Positions 44,712 through 53,709 are shown, counted from the stretch's first letter. The stretch is DNA of 64,000 nucleotides from Labedaea rhizosphaerae (GCF_004362825.1 NZ_SNXZ01000001.1:744001-808000), one strand, 5' to 3'. Notes: a model not told the origin generated them from the sequence alone. Numbers and translations: made by a program.

Positions 44712-45856
44712 CGGAAGGCCAGTTCCTGGAGGTCGGCCTCGGCGGCCAGCCAGGTGCCGTCGCGCCAGGCGGGGATGGGCTGGACCCGGGCACCGGGGTG
44801 GTGGAGGACCGCTATCTCGGCGAGGTGGCGGGTTCCGTCGGCCTTGCGGCGCATGTGGAGGATCACCCGCACCGCCGCCGCCAACTGGCTGTGCAGGGCC
44901 TCGCGGCTGAGCCCGCCCAAGGCGCCCAGGGCCTCCAACCGCGCCGGGATCTCCGCCGGGGAGTTGGCGTGGACCGTGCCCGCTCCCCCGTCGTGGCCGG
45001 TGTTGAGGGCGGCCAGGAGCTCGCAGACCTCGGCGCCGCGGACCTCGCCGACCACCAGGCGGTCGGGACGCATGCGGAGGGCTTCGCGGACCAGCTCGCG
45101 GACGGTCACCGCGCCCGCTCCTTCCACATTGGACGGACGGGCGACCAGGCGGACGAACTGCGGGTGGTCGGGCTGGAGCTCACCGGCGTCTTCGATGGCG
45201 ACTATGCGTTCGGTCTCGGGCACCCCACCGAGCAAGGCCGCGAGCAGCGTCGTCTTGCCGCTGCCGGTGGCGCCGGAGACCAGGAAGGCCACCCGGTTGA
45301 CGACCAACTGGCGGACCAGGTCGGCGATCTCGATGTCGAGGGTGCCCAGGCGCACGAGGGTCTCGAGGTCGTGGCTCGCCGGGCGGAGCACGCGCAGGGA
45401 CAGGCAGGTGCCGTCGGCGGCGATGGGCGGGAGGACGGCGTGCAGGCGGATCCGGCCGTGCGGGCCACTGCCGGGCAGCCACCCGTCGACGTACGGGGAC
45501 GCGTCGTCCAGGCGCCGGCCGGCGGCCATGGCCAGGCGCTGGGCGAGCCGGCGGACGGCGTCCTCGTCGGGGAAGGTGACGTCGGTGCGGCGCAGGCCGT
45601 CGGGGCCGTCGACCCAGACCTGGCCGGGGCCGGTGACCAGCACGTCCGTTGTGGACTCGTTGCGCAGCAACGGCTCCAGTGGACCCGCGCCGGTGAATTC
45701 GTGGTCGAGGCGGTGGAGGGCGTCCAGCACGTCGGCGTGGCCGACCACCCCACCGGCTTCGGCACGGACGGCTTCGGCGACCGTTGCCGGGTCCACGGCG
45801 CCACCGGCGGCGGCGAGGCGTTTCCGGACGCGTTCGACTACATCTACTGTGGACAT
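44708..45856 (-). CDS. tadA: TadA-family type II/IV secretion ATPase
   Basis: 382 residues. Powers Tad pilus assembly. Seen: Walker A VSGATGSGKTTLLAALL near 195, the Asp box ERIVAIEDAGELQPDHPQFV, Walker B RPDRLVVGEVRGAEVCELLAALNTGH and the His box TVHANSPAEIPARLEAL. The N-terminal domain is shorter than in proteobacterial TadA, as in mycobacteria (Rv3659c). ATG start at 45856, 14 bp downstream of ssd. Confidence 0.94.
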   Translation of the reverse strand: MSTVDVVERVRKRLAAAGGAVDPATVAEAVRAEAGGVVGHADVLDALHRLDHEFTGAGPLEPLLRNESTTDVLVTGPGQVWVDGPDGLRRTDVTFPDEDAVRRLAQRLAMAAGRRLDDASPYVDGWLPGSGPHGRIRLHAVLPPIAADGTCLSLRVLRPASHDLETLVRLGTLDIEIADLVRQLVVNRVAFLVSGATGSGKTTLLAALLGGVPETERIVAIEDAGELQPDHPQFVRLVARPSNVEGAGAVTVRELVREALRMRPDRLVVGEVRGAEVCELLAALNTGHDGGAGTVHANSPAEIPARLEALGALGGLSREALHSQLAAAVRVILHMRRKADGTRHLAEIAVLHHPGARVQPIPAWRDGTWLAAEADLQELAFR

Positions 45857-45870
45857 TCGAGGGCTCCTGG

Positions 45871-46962
45871 TTACGCGGCGGTCTTGACGGAAGTGGTCGC
45901 CGCGGCGACGGCATCGAGCACGACAGCCGTGGCCAAGGCGAGCGGGCTCCTTGGGGGAAGGTCGAATTCGCCAATGTCCAGGGATCTGGCCAGGGCGGGT
46001 TGGTCGCGCATCTCGGTCAGCAGCGGGACCTCCAGCACCTTCGCCAGGTCGCCGCCGGTCAGCCCGGTCGGCGACAGGCCACGGGCCACCAGCTGGACGT
46101 TGTCGGTGCGGTCACGCAACTTCGCCGCCAGGCCGCGCGCCGCCGAGCACGACCGGACGTCGACCGGAACCACCAGAACCGCCATTGCGGACCTGGCCAA
46201 AACCGCCGACTCGCGCTCTCCGATGGTGCGCGGCAGATCGCAGACGACCGTGTAGCCCGCGCGGAGGCCGGCTTCGACCACGGCGGTGACGGCGGCCGCG
46301 GTGGTCGGGCCGCGTTCGTGGCTGCGGCAGGCCAACACGGTCAGCTCCGCCTTGCCGCGGCCCATCGTGGGCAGCGCACGGCGCAACGCCGCCGCGGACA
46401 CCCGGCCCGCCTCGATGCGCAGGTCGGACCACCGCGCGCCGTCCAGCGAGTCGGCGCCGAGCACCAGGTCCACGCCGCTGCCGTGTGGATCGCAATCGAC
46501 GAGGAACACGTTGTGGCCACGGTGAAGCGCGGCAAGGCCGAGCGCGGCGGCGAAGACCGACGCCCCCGCGCCACCCCGGCCGCCGACCACGGCGATCACG
46601 ACTCCGGGACTGCGTGATCGGCCCTCCGCCGCGTCGGCGAACTCCTCGACGAGGTCGCCCTCGCCGACCGGCAGGCGGATCACGCGGGCGGCGCCGAGGT
46701 CGACCGCGCTCTTGTAGACAGTCCCTGGGTGGTCCTGTGGACACACCAGTACAACGCCGTGGTGGGCGGGCAATCGGGCCGCGTGCCACTCGGCGGCGGC
46801 CGACGGGTCGAGCACGACGAGGCGTGCGCCGTGGGCGTCGCGGCGGGCCGCGACCGCGTCGGGCGCGCGGTCCACGGTGCAACTCGCGGCCGCGGCGACG
46901 CGGAGCACGGTGTCGAGCAGGTCCGGGTCCCGGACGCAGACGACCGCGCGGTTGGTGGTCAT
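45871..46962 (-). CDS. ssd: Septum-site-determining/CpaE-like protein (Ssd)
   Basis: 363 residues. First gene of the tad operon. Seen: an N-terminal receiver-like segment (about 1-115) and a MinD/CpaE-type ATPase domain with VVGGRGGAGASVFAAALGLA near 123 (the deviant Walker A KGGxGK-T/S has lost its usual lysines), FLVDCDPHGSGVDLVLG and YTVVCDLPRTIGE. Loss of the Walker lysines fits the Ssd group, reported to affect septum formation in mycobacteria, rather than a normal MinD ATPase. The ATG at 46962 follows GGGGGAGC. DnaA-box-like sites lie 80-106 bp upstream. Confidence 0.85.
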   Translation of the reverse strand: MTTNRAVVCVRDPDLLDTVLRVAAAASCTVDRAPDAVAARRDAHGARLVVLDPSAAAEWHAARLPAHHGVVLVCPQDHPGTVYKSAVDLGAARVIRLPVGEGDLVEEFADAAEGRSRSPGVVIAVVGGRGGAGASVFAAALGLAALHRGHNVFLVDCDPHGSGVDLVLGADSLDGARWSDLRIEAGRVSAAALRRALPTMGRGKAELTVLACRSHERGPTTAAAVTAVVEAGLRAGYTVVCDLPRTIGERESAVLARSAMAVLVVPVDVRSCSAARGLAAKLRDRTDNVQLVARGLSPTGLTGGDLAKVLEVPLLTEMRDQPALARSLDIGEFDLPPRSPLALATAVVLDAVAAATTSVKTAA

Positions 46963-47338
46963 GGAAGCTCCCCCAGTTGTTGCCGGTTGTGCTTCCACCG
47001 TCACCCCGGGACATGGGGCGCACAACGGGGGTGAGCCGATCTGTGGATAACCGGGTGCCTGTGGAAAACCCCAGTCGCGGGAAGGAAAAAGGTGCAGACA
47101 TGGGACGACCCCCGCCAGGGGGGAGGGGCGGGGGCCGTCAGAGGTTCAGCCCCGGGGGGTCGGACTGAACCGGCCCGGCCATAGGCCGGACATCTCCTAC
47201 TGTATCCCCTTGGCCCCACTTCGTGGCTACGAAAGGGCGCAAGTTGCGCGGCAACCTCGTTACCTGGCCGCCGACACAACTCTTGACTAGGACGTTTGGG
47301 CGCCCCAACACCCCCGCCCGCGCTCCTATGCTGGCTCC
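46963..47338. promoter_or_regulatory. Divergent intergenic region ssd / HAD phosphatase
   Basis: 376 bp with no gene. It holds: a perfect DnaA-box sequence TGTGGATAA (47042-47050) and a related TGTGGAAAA (47060-47068); an imperfect 13 bp GC hairpin (47104-47116 with 47127-47139); a GGTTCAG/CTGAACC inverted repeat (47143-47149, 47165-47171); a perfect palindrome GCGCAAGTTGCGC (47237-47249); and a TATGCT -10 box (47327-47332) six bases before the GTG of the HAD gene, giving a leaderless start. Functions of the hairpins are not known. Confidence 0.6.
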
Positions 47339-48145
47339 GTGAGCAGTACTCCCGGGCGCGTCGCCGCCTTCTTCGACCTCGACAAGACGGTGATCGCCAA
47401 GTCGAGTGCGCTCGCCTTCTCGGGCCCGTTCTTCCGCAACGGCCTGATCAACCGCCGGGCCGTGCTGAAGAGCACCTACGCCCAGTTCGTCTTCCTCGCG
47501 TCCGGCGCGGACGCCGACCAGGTCGACCGCATGCGCGCGCACCTGACGTCGCTCTGCACGGGCTGGGACGTCGAGCAGGTGCGGTCGGTGGTCGACGAGA
47601 CCCTGCACGACATCGTCGACCCACTGGTCTACGCCGAAGCCGCGCACCTGATCGCCGAGCACAAGGAGAAGGGGCACGACGTCGTCGTGGTCTCCGCGTC
47701 CGGTGAGGAGATCGTGTCGCCGATCGCCACCATGATCGGGGCGACCCACAGCGCGGGCACGCGCATGGTCGCGGTCGACGGCCGCTACACCGGGGAGATC
47801 GACTTCTACTGCTACGGCGTGAACAAGGCGCAGGCGATCGAGCACCTGGCCAAGCAACACGACTACGACCTCGCGGCGAGCCACGCCTACAGCGACTCCG
47901 TGACCGACCTCCCGATGCTGGAGGTCGTCGGCCACCCCGCGACGGTCAACCCGGACAAGGAACTGCGCGCTATCGCGCTCGACCGCGGCTGGCCGGTGCT
48001 CTCGTTCTCCAAACCGGTGTCACTGCGGTCGCGGTTCCCGACGCCGTCGGGCACGGTCGTCGCGGCCGCGGCGATCGGTCTCGGCGCGGCGGCCGCGGCC
48101 GGCGCCACCTGGTACGGCCTGCACCGGCGTCGCAAGCGTTCTTGA
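47339..48145 (+). CDS. HAD-IB family hydrolase (SerB-like) with C-terminal membrane helix
   Basis: 268 residues. Seen: HAD motif I AAFFDLDKTVIAKSS (DxDxT), motif II VVVVSASGEEIV, the conserved Lys in GVNKAQAIEHLA and motif IV YSDSVTDLPMLEVVG, as in SerB/CicA-like phosphatases of subfamily IB. The last 35 residues form an Ala/Gly-rich helix and a basic tail (GLGAAAAAGATWYGLHRRRKR), a probable membrane anchor. The GTG at 47339 has a -10 box six bases upstream (leaderless). It is divergent from ssd, the Rv3661 position. Substrate unknown. Confidence 0.88.
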   Translation: MSSTPGRVAAFFDLDKTVIAKSSALAFSGPFFRNGLINRRAVLKSTYAQFVFLASGADADQVDRMRAHLTSLCTGWDVEQVRSVVDETLHDIVDPLVYAEAAHLIAEHKEKGHDVVVVSASGEEIVSPIATMIGATHSAGTRMVAVDGRYTGEIDFYCYGVNKAQAIEHLAKQHDYDLAASHAYSDSVTDLPMLEVVGHPATVNPDKELRAIALDRGWPVLSFSKPVSLRSRFPTPSGTVVAAAAIGLGAAAAAGATWYGLHRRRKRS

Positions 48146-48532
48146 TCGCCGAAACCCTTACGACGCAAGAACAAATGCCGCCCGTTCGGCGGTATCCGGA
48201 CATCGTCCACAAGGCGTACACCGACCGGCCAAAGTGGTCACATGGCGTGGCGATCTACCACTCGCAGACTCTGTACCGGTGCACCCGTCTGTGGACTTGA
48301 AGTGACGGCCATCACTGGGTAGAAATGGTGGTGCGGACCCCAGTTGGCCAGGGGCAACACGAAGAGAAGTGTTGACCACCCCGATCGGGCTCCGTGCGCG
48401 AACGCCGGGCACCCACGCGCAGCACGCCGCGGGAGGCACGTCGACAAGGGCTTGCGTACCGGGACGCTGGACGCCGAGGCCCTGTGAGTACGACACAGTT
48501 GCACGCCTGGTAACCCGAGTGGTTCGCGCGGA

Positions 48533-48569
48533 GCGGGCGGGGCCTACCCATTGGGTGGGCCCCGCCCGC
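48533..48569. terminator. Orphan terminator-like hairpin
   Basis: GCGGGCGGGGCC (48533-48544) pairs with GGCCCCGCCCGC (48558-48569); a T-G pair and an ACCCA/TGGGT pair (48546-48550, 48552-48556) extend the stem to the apex. A short T-rich stretch (ATTTG) follows. No gene ends immediately upstream on either strand; the HAD gene stops nearly 400 bp earlier. Confidence 0.65.
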
Positions 48570-48600
48570 ATTTGCGCTGTAAACAGCGGACTGCGCCCGT

Positions 48601-48632
48601 TGACCCCAGGTGGTGGCGTGGGTAACTTACCA
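48601..48632 (+). promoter_or_regulatory. nagZ promoter with palindromic operator candidate
   Basis: TTGACC (48601-48606), 17 bp spacer, TAACTT (48624-48629). The -10 box lies inside the perfect palindrome GGTAACTTACC (48622-48632). A related site, AGTAAGTTTCC (53696-53706), covers the -10 box of murR, which suggests a shared repressor site, possibly for MurR. Confidence 0.55.
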
Positions 48633-48690
48633 GTGCCTTGCCAATCCGGTGAGAAGCTTTCGAGCCGGTGTGTTCGATCAGGAGGCCCTG

Positions 48691-50514
48691 GTGCCCGTTC
48701 CGCGTGCACGTCGCCGCGTCTTAGTACCCACCCTCACCGCAGCAGCGGTGCTCGCGTCGGCCGGCGTAGCCGCCGCGGGACCGGCTCAACCCGAAGGCCA
48801 GCACGTGGACGCGCTCACCGCGCAGGCCACCGCCCTCATGCACGGCATGAGCCTCGAGGAGAAGGTCGGCCAGCTCTTCGTCGCGACGGTCTGGGGCAAG
48901 TCCGCCGACGAGGCCACCCAGGCCAACATCGACCACTACGGGGTCGCGACACCGGCCGAGGTGGTGCAGCGCTACCACGTTGGCGGCGCCATCTACTTCA
49001 ACAACGCGACCACCGACAACGTCGACAACCCGACGCAGCTCGCGCACTTCTCCAACGGGTTGCAGCGGGCCGCGATCACCGCCGGCCCGCACGTGCCGCT
49101 GATGATCAGCATCGATCAGGAGGGCGGCAACGTCACCCGGATCGAGGCGCCGGCCACCGAGTACCCGTCGAACATGGCGATCGGCGCGACCCGTGACCCG
49201 GCCAACGCGACCCAGCTGGCCACGATCAACGCCCACGAGCTGCGCGCCATGGGCATCAACCAGGACTTCGCGCCGGTCTCGGACGTCAACTCGAACCCGT
49301 TGAACCCGGTCATCGCGGCCCGCTCGTTCTCCGCGCACCCGGACATCGTGAGCCAGATGGTGTCCGCCGAGGTCAAGGCCTACCAGGGCTCCGGGCGGCC
49401 GACCGAGACCGTGTCGTCGGCGGCCAAGCACTTCCCCGGCCACGGCGACGCGGCCACCGACAGCCACACGGGCCTGCCGGTGATCAGCCGCAGCGAGGCC
49501 GACTGGCGCAAGATCGACCTGCCGCCGTTCCAGGCCGCGATCGCCTCGGGCATCGACGTGATCATGACCGCGCACATCTCGATCCCGAGCCTCGACCCGT
49601 CGGGCTGGCCGGCCACGCTGTCCAAGCCGATCATGACCGGCATCCTGCGCAACGAGTTGCACTACGACGGCGTCGTGGTCACCGACTCGCTGGGCATGCA
49701 GGGTGTGCGCGACATGTTCGGCGACGCCGAGGTGCCGGTCATGGCGCTCGAGGCGGGTGTCGACCAGCTGTTGATGCCACCGGACCTCAAGCTCGCCGAG
49801 GACTCGGTGCTCAAGGCCGTGCAGAGCGGGCGGCTGACCGAGCAGCGCATCGACCAGAGCGTGCTGCGCATCCTCAAGCTCAAGCTGAAGCGCGGCGTGC
49901 TGATCTCGCCGTTCGTCAACGAGAACAAGGTCATGACGAAGGTCGGCACGCCGGAGCACCTGGCGGCAGCGCAGGCCCTGACCGACCCGTCGGTGACCGT
50001 GCTCAAGAACGACGACGGCGTGCTGCCGTTGAAGAACCCCGGCAAGGTGCTGGTCGCTGGCGTCGGTGACACCGTGAACCAGGACAAGACGCCGACCCAG
50101 CTCGCGGCCGCCCTGACCGCGCGCGGTGCCCAGGCCACGGCGCTGCCGACCGGGCTCAAGCCGACCGCGGCCAAGATCACGGCGGCGACCGAGGCGGCCG
50201 CGGCCAGCGACGTCGTGGTCGTGCTGACCAACAACCTGCCGGTCAACACCACGCAGACCGACCTGGTCAAGGCCTTGCTCGCCACCGGCAAGCCGGTTAT
50301 CGCCGTCGCGTCGCAGGCGCCTTACGACGCCGGGTACGTCACCGACGCGCCGACCTGGGTGGCCACCTACTCGTGGCGCGGCGTCTCGATGACGGCGCTG
50401 GCGAAGGTGCTGACCGGCGAGATGTCGCCGCGGGGCAAGCTGCCGGTGGACGTGCCGGTCGGCAACGACGCCTCGAACATCCTGTTCCCCTTCGGCACCG
50501 GCCTCACCTGGTAA
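48691..50514 (+). CDS. nagZ: Exported GH3 beta-N-acetylglucosaminidase (NagZ-like)
   Basis: 607 residues. Cleaves terminal GlcNAc from muropeptides or wall fragments. Seen: a signal peptide (RRRVLVPTLTAAAVLASAGVAAA), the NagZ motif KHFPGHGDAATDSHTGLP near residue 245 with the Asp-His pair unique to NagZ-type GH3 enzymes, and the nucleophile in VVTDSLGMQGV near 330. A C-terminal domain (about 420-607) of the larger Gram-positive form follows. The GTG at 48691 has AGGAGG upstream. First gene of the nagZ-namZ-hydrolase run (gap 10 bp), with murR-murQ behind: a MurNAc/GlcNAc salvage cluster like that of Bacillus subtilis. Confidence 0.92.
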   Translation: MPVPRARRRVLVPTLTAAAVLASAGVAAAGPAQPEGQHVDALTAQATALMHGMSLEEKVGQLFVATVWGKSADEATQANIDHYGVATPAEVVQRYHVGGAIYFNNATTDNVDNPTQLAHFSNGLQRAAITAGPHVPLMISIDQEGGNVTRIEAPATEYPSNMAIGATRDPANATQLATINAHELRAMGINQDFAPVSDVNSNPLNPVIAARSFSAHPDIVSQMVSAEVKAYQGSGRPTETVSSAAKHFPGHGDAATDSHTGLPVISRSEADWRKIDLPPFQAAIASGIDVIMTAHISIPSLDPSGWPATLSKPIMTGILRNELHYDGVVVTDSLGMQGVRDMFGDAEVPVMALEAGVDQLLMPPDLKLAEDSVLKAVQSGRLTEQRIDQSVLRILKLKLKRGVLISPFVNENKVMTKVGTPEHLAAAQALTDPSVTVLKNDDGVLPLKNPGKVLVAGVGDTVNQDKTPTQLAAALTARGAQATALPTGLKPTAAKITAATEAAAASDVVVVLTNNLPVNTTQTDLVKALLATGKPVIAVASQAPYDAGYVTDAPTWVATYSWRGVSMTALAKVLTGEMSPRGKLPVDVPVGNDASNILFPFGTGLTW

Positions 50515-50524
50515 GGGCGACCAC

Positions 50525-51787
50525 ATGACCATCGGCAGGCGCGGGTTCCTCGCCGCGTCCGCACTGGGCACGGCAGTGCTCGGTGCGGGCGTGGCGAGCG
50601 CCGACCCCAGCAAGGCGTTCAACCACGGCGGCGGCTCCGTGCCCGGCGCGGACGTGCTGGCCCAGCAGGGCTGGAGTGCGCTGGCGGGCAAGCGGGTCGG
50701 CGTGGTGTCCAACCCGACCGGCATCCTCGGCGACGGCACGCACATCGTCGACTCGATGGTGGCGGCCGGGGTCAAGCCGGTCGCGGCGTTCGGGCCCGAG
50801 CACGGCTTCCGCGGCACCTCGCAGGCCGGCGGGTCCGAGGGCGACTACAACGACCCCCGCACCGGCATCCCGGTCTACGACGCGTACGGCGCGACCGCCA
50901 CCAAGCTCGCCGGGATGTACACGAAGGCCGGCGTGGACACGGTCGTGTTCGACATCGCCGACGTCGGTGCCCGCTTCTACACCTACATCTGGACGCTCTA
51001 CACGGCGATGAAGGCGGCGGCCGCGGTCGGTGCCGCGGTCGTCGTGCTCGACCGGGGCAACCCGATCGGCGGCGAGGCGGACGGTCCGATGCTGGATCCG
51101 GCGTTCTCTTCGGGCATCGGATTGAAGCCGATCGTGCAGAAGCACGGCATGACCGTCGGCGAGCTCGCCCGCTACTACAACGGCGAGTTCCTGCCGTCGG
51201 ACGGCGGTGCCGTGACGAGCCTGTCGGTCGTGCAGGCCCGTGGCTGGCGGCGTGATCAGTTCTTCAGCGAGACCGACCGGCTGTGGGTGCCGCCGAGCCC
51301 CAACATGCCGACCGAGCGGACCGCGCTGGTCTACCCGGGCCTGTGCCTCTTCGAGGGAACGATCCTGTCGGAGGGCCGCGGTACCACCAGGCCCTTCGAG
51401 ACGATCGGCGCGCCGAACATCGACTGGCGGTGGTCGGAGGCGCTCAACGCCATGCAGCTGCCTGGCGTCCGCTTCCGCGAGGCCTACTTCGCGCCCACGT
51501 TCTCGAAGTTCGTCGGCCAGGCGTGCGGTGGCGTGCAGGTGCACATCACCGACGAGCGCCGGTTCGAGGCCATCCGCTCCGCGGTGGCCATGATCGTGAC
51601 CTGCAAGCAGCTCTACCCGGGCATCTTCGCCTGGCGTCCGGACAACTACATCGACAAGCTTTCCGGCTCCGCCCGGCTGCGCACGATGGTCGACGCGGGT
51701 GCGTCGGTCGACGAGGTCGTGGGCGCGTGGCAGGCCGAACTCGCCCAGTTCCGTCAGCGCAGGCGGCAGTACCTGCTGTACAGATGA
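50525..51787 (+). CDS. namZ: Exo-beta-N-acetylmuramidase NamZ (DUF1343, GH171)
   Basis: 420 residues. DUF1343 proteins (B. subtilis YbbC/NamZ) release MurNAc from the non-reducing end of glycan strands, complementing NagZ. Seen: a Tat-type signal RRGFLAASALGTAVLG, GKRVGVVSNPTGI, FGPEHGFRG, VVFDIADVGARFYTYIWTL, DRGNPIGG and PTERTALVYPGLCLFEGT, the family landmarks. It starts 10 bp after nagZ and ends 7 bp before the serine hydrolase gene. A Tat signal beside the Sec-type signal of NagZ puts both outside the cytoplasm. Confidence 0.92.
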   Translation: MTIGRRGFLAASALGTAVLGAGVASADPSKAFNHGGGSVPGADVLAQQGWSALAGKRVGVVSNPTGILGDGTHIVDSMVAAGVKPVAAFGPEHGFRGTSQAGGSEGDYNDPRTGIPVYDAYGATATKLAGMYTKAGVDTVVFDIADVGARFYTYIWTLYTAMKAAAAVGAAVVVLDRGNPIGGEADGPMLDPAFSSGIGLKPIVQKHGMTVGELARYYNGEFLPSDGGAVTSLSVVQARGWRRDQFFSETDRLWVPPSPNMPTERTALVYPGLCLFEGTILSEGRGTTRPFETIGAPNIDWRWSEALNAMQLPGVRFREAYFAPTFSKFVGQACGGVQVHITDERRFEAIRSAVAMIVTCKQLYPGIFAWRPDNYIDKLSGSARLRTMVDAGASVDEVVGAWQAELAQFRQRRRQYLLYR

Positions 51788-51794
51788 GGTGACC

Positions 51795-53558
51795 ATGATC
51801 CGACGGATGTTGCCGGTGATGGTGGCAGTGGTGAGCATGACCGTCGGAATGACGGTCAGCGCATCAGCAGCCCCGGATCGCCACGGCGGGAACCCGCACG
51901 CGGCGGGCTTCGACCACCCCTTCGCCGGCTACATGCCGGGCGGCACGAAGCTGCGCGAAGGGTCGCTGGCCAGCCAGGACCTGGACCCGGGTCCGATCGC
52001 CGAGGCCGACGCCAAGATCGACAAGTGGACCCAGAACGACCCGAAGACGGGGCACCCCCTGTTCTCCGGCGCGGTCACCATGCTGGTGCACAACGGCGTG
52101 ATCGTGCACCGGCACAACGCGGGCATGGCGCTGCGCTACGCCGACGCCACCGGCACCGAGCTGCCCGCGGACCAGCAGATCCCCATGCGCGACGACACGA
52201 TCTTCGACATGGCGTCGATCTCGAAGCTCTTCACCTCGATCGTGGCCATGCAGCTGGCCGAAGAGGGCAAGATCGACCTGACCAAGCCGGTCGCGCAGTA
52301 CCTGCCTGGCTACGGCGTGAACGGCAAGGACGCCATCACGTCGGTCATGCTGCTGACGCACACCTCGGGCCTCAAGCCCGACCCGGTGCCCTCGCTCTGG
52401 CAGGGCTACCCGGACGTCCCGTCGCGCAAGGCGGCGATCCTGAACGAGACGCCGCAGGCCACGCCGGGCACGAAGTACATCTACTCCGACGAGAACATGC
52501 TCAGCCTGCAGCTGCTCGAGGAGCACGTCACCGGCCAGCCGCTGGACGAGCTGGTGCGTGAGCGCATCACCGGCCCGCTGCACATGGTCGACACCGGCTA
52601 CAACCCGCCGGCGAGCAAGAAGAACCGGATCGCGGCCGAGGAGTACGAGATCGCCCAGGGCCGCGGGCTGGTGTGGGGGTCGGTGCACGACGAGAACGCG
52701 TGGTCGCTCGACGGCGTCGCGGGTCACGCCGGTATCTTCTCCACCGCCGACGACCTGGCGATCCTGGGGCAGATGCTGCTCAACGGCGGCATCTACAAGG
52801 GCCACCGGATCCTGCAGCAGCGCATGGTCGACCAGATGATGGTCAACTACAACACCGCGTTCCCCGGTGACGACCACGGCCTGGGCTTCGAGCTGAACCA
52901 GCGCTGGTACATGGGCGGGCTGACCGGCACGCGCACGATGGGTCACACCGGGTTCACCGGCACGACCATCGTGATCGACCCCGACTCGCGCTCCATCGCG
53001 ATCGTGCTGACCAACCACGTGCACCCGAACCGCAACTGGGGTTCGGTCAACCTCGCCCGCGAGGCGGTGGCCAACGGGCTGGCCAAGGCGATGGCCGTAC
53101 ACCCGGTGCGGGGTCGTGACTCCTGGTACTCGGGCATCGGCGACGCGAGCACCGCGGCGTTGACGACGCCGGTGTTGCAGTCCACCGATGGCACCGTTCG
53201 GGTGAATTTCTCGGCATTCGTGGACTCCGAGGAGACCGATCCGCTGGTTCTCGAGTCCAGCACCGACGGCACGACGTGGAGCCCCGTCCAGGTGACGGCG
53301 GAGGGTCACGGAGCACCGGCTGGAGCGCAGGATTATCTGTCCGGTGGTGGACATCGTTACTGGTGGAAGGTATCGGCCTCGATTCAGACGGCCGGTCCGG
53401 TCACCCTGCGGTGGCGGTACACCACCGACCCGCGCTACACCGGGCGTGGCATCAACCTCGATGGGATCTACATCACCGACGGTAACCACATGCTGCTGGA
53501 CGGTGAGAAACAACCTCACCTGTTGAGCGCTCAATCTTGGCAACTTCGATCTCGTTGA
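51795..53558 (+). CDS. Exported serine beta-lactamase-like hydrolase (YbbE/AmpC fold)
   Basis: 587 residues. Signal peptide (about 1-27), then a class C beta-lactamase-like domain: SxxK as MASISKLFTS near 143, a Tyr motif YSDEN near 232 and the HTG-type triad GHTGFTG near 385. A C-terminal beta-rich domain of about 130 residues (VNFSAFVDSEETDPLVLESS...) follows. In B. subtilis the equivalent gene sits in the murQ-murR-nagZ-namZ operon. The natural substrate is probably a peptidoglycan peptide, but esterase activity is possible. ATG at 51795 behind GAGGTGA. Confidence 0.87.
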   Translation: MIRRMLPVMVAVVSMTVGMTVSASAAPDRHGGNPHAAGFDHPFAGYMPGGTKLREGSLASQDLDPGPIAEADAKIDKWTQNDPKTGHPLFSGAVTMLVHNGVIVHRHNAGMALRYADATGTELPADQQIPMRDDTIFDMASISKLFTSIVAMQLAEEGKIDLTKPVAQYLPGYGVNGKDAITSVMLLTHTSGLKPDPVPSLWQGYPDVPSRKAAILNETPQATPGTKYIYSDENMLSLQLLEEHVTGQPLDELVRERITGPLHMVDTGYNPPASKKNRIAAEEYEIAQGRGLVWGSVHDENAWSLDGVAGHAGIFSTADDLAILGQMLLNGGIYKGHRILQQRMVDQMMVNYNTAFPGDDHGLGFELNQRWYMGGLTGTRTMGHTGFTGTTIVIDPDSRSIAIVLTNHVHPNRNWGSVNLAREAVANGLAKAMAVHPVRGRDSWYSGIGDASTAALTTPVLQSTDGTVRVNFSAFVDSEETDPLVLESSTDGTTWSPVQVTAEGHGAPAGAQDYLSGGGHRYWWKVSASIQTAGPVTLRWRYTTDPRYTGRGINLDGIYITDGNHMLLDGEKQPHLLSAQSWQLRSR

Positions 53559-53640
53559 TCCAAAGACGTTAACGCGACGACCACGACCAGCGATTTCCAG
53601 GCAAGCTCGCCACCAGGGCGACTGAAAGTTCGGACACGTT

Positions 53641-53669
53641 TGGGTAGCGTGGAGGTTGAACGCTACCCA
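53641..53669. promoter_or_regulatory. Inverted repeat upstream of murR
   Basis: TGGGTAGCG (53641-53649) and CGCTACCCA (53661-53669), perfect nine-base arms around eleven bases, about 40-70 bp before the murR start. It could be an operator or a weak terminator after the hydrolase gene; no T-run follows. Confidence 0.5.
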
Positions 53670-53674
53670 CCACC

Positions 53675-53706
53675 TTGTCGGCCCCCATCACAGTTAGTAA
53701 GTTTCC
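53675..53706 (+). promoter_or_regulatory. murR leaderless promoter
   Basis: TTGTCG (53675-53680), 17 bp spacer, TAAGTT (53698-53703), then six bases to the GTG at 53710. The -10 lies in AGTAAGTTTCC (53696-53706), similar to the palindrome over the nagZ -10 box. Confidence 0.5.
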
Positions 53707-53709
53707 CAC

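Larger units (their letters stand above)
48146..48690. other. Long leader/intergenic region upstream of nagZ
   Basis: 545 bp without a credible gene. From left to right: about 390 bp with no recognised element, a strong terminator-like hairpin (48533-48569), a perfect palindrome arm pair CGCTGT/ACAGCG (48575-48588), and a promoter at 48601-48629 with an overlapping palindrome. The hairpin lies upstream of the nagZ promoter, so it may end an unannotated small RNA or short transcript. No tRNA, c-di-AMP riboswitch or 6C RNA pattern is found. Confidence 0.5.

Noticed and set aside
47042-47068. Replication origin at the DnaA-box-like pair
   Set aside because: Only two boxes, no AT-rich unwinding region and no dnaA/dnaN nearby.
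48146-48690. c-di-AMP riboswitch or 6C RNA in the nagZ leader
   Set aside because: The conserved sequence blocks of these RNAs are not found.
48158-48709. Minus-strand reading frame of 183 codons upstream of nagZ
   Set aside because: It has no recognisable domain or ribosome site, skewed Arg/Pro/Ser content and overlaps the nagZ promoter and terminator hairpin.
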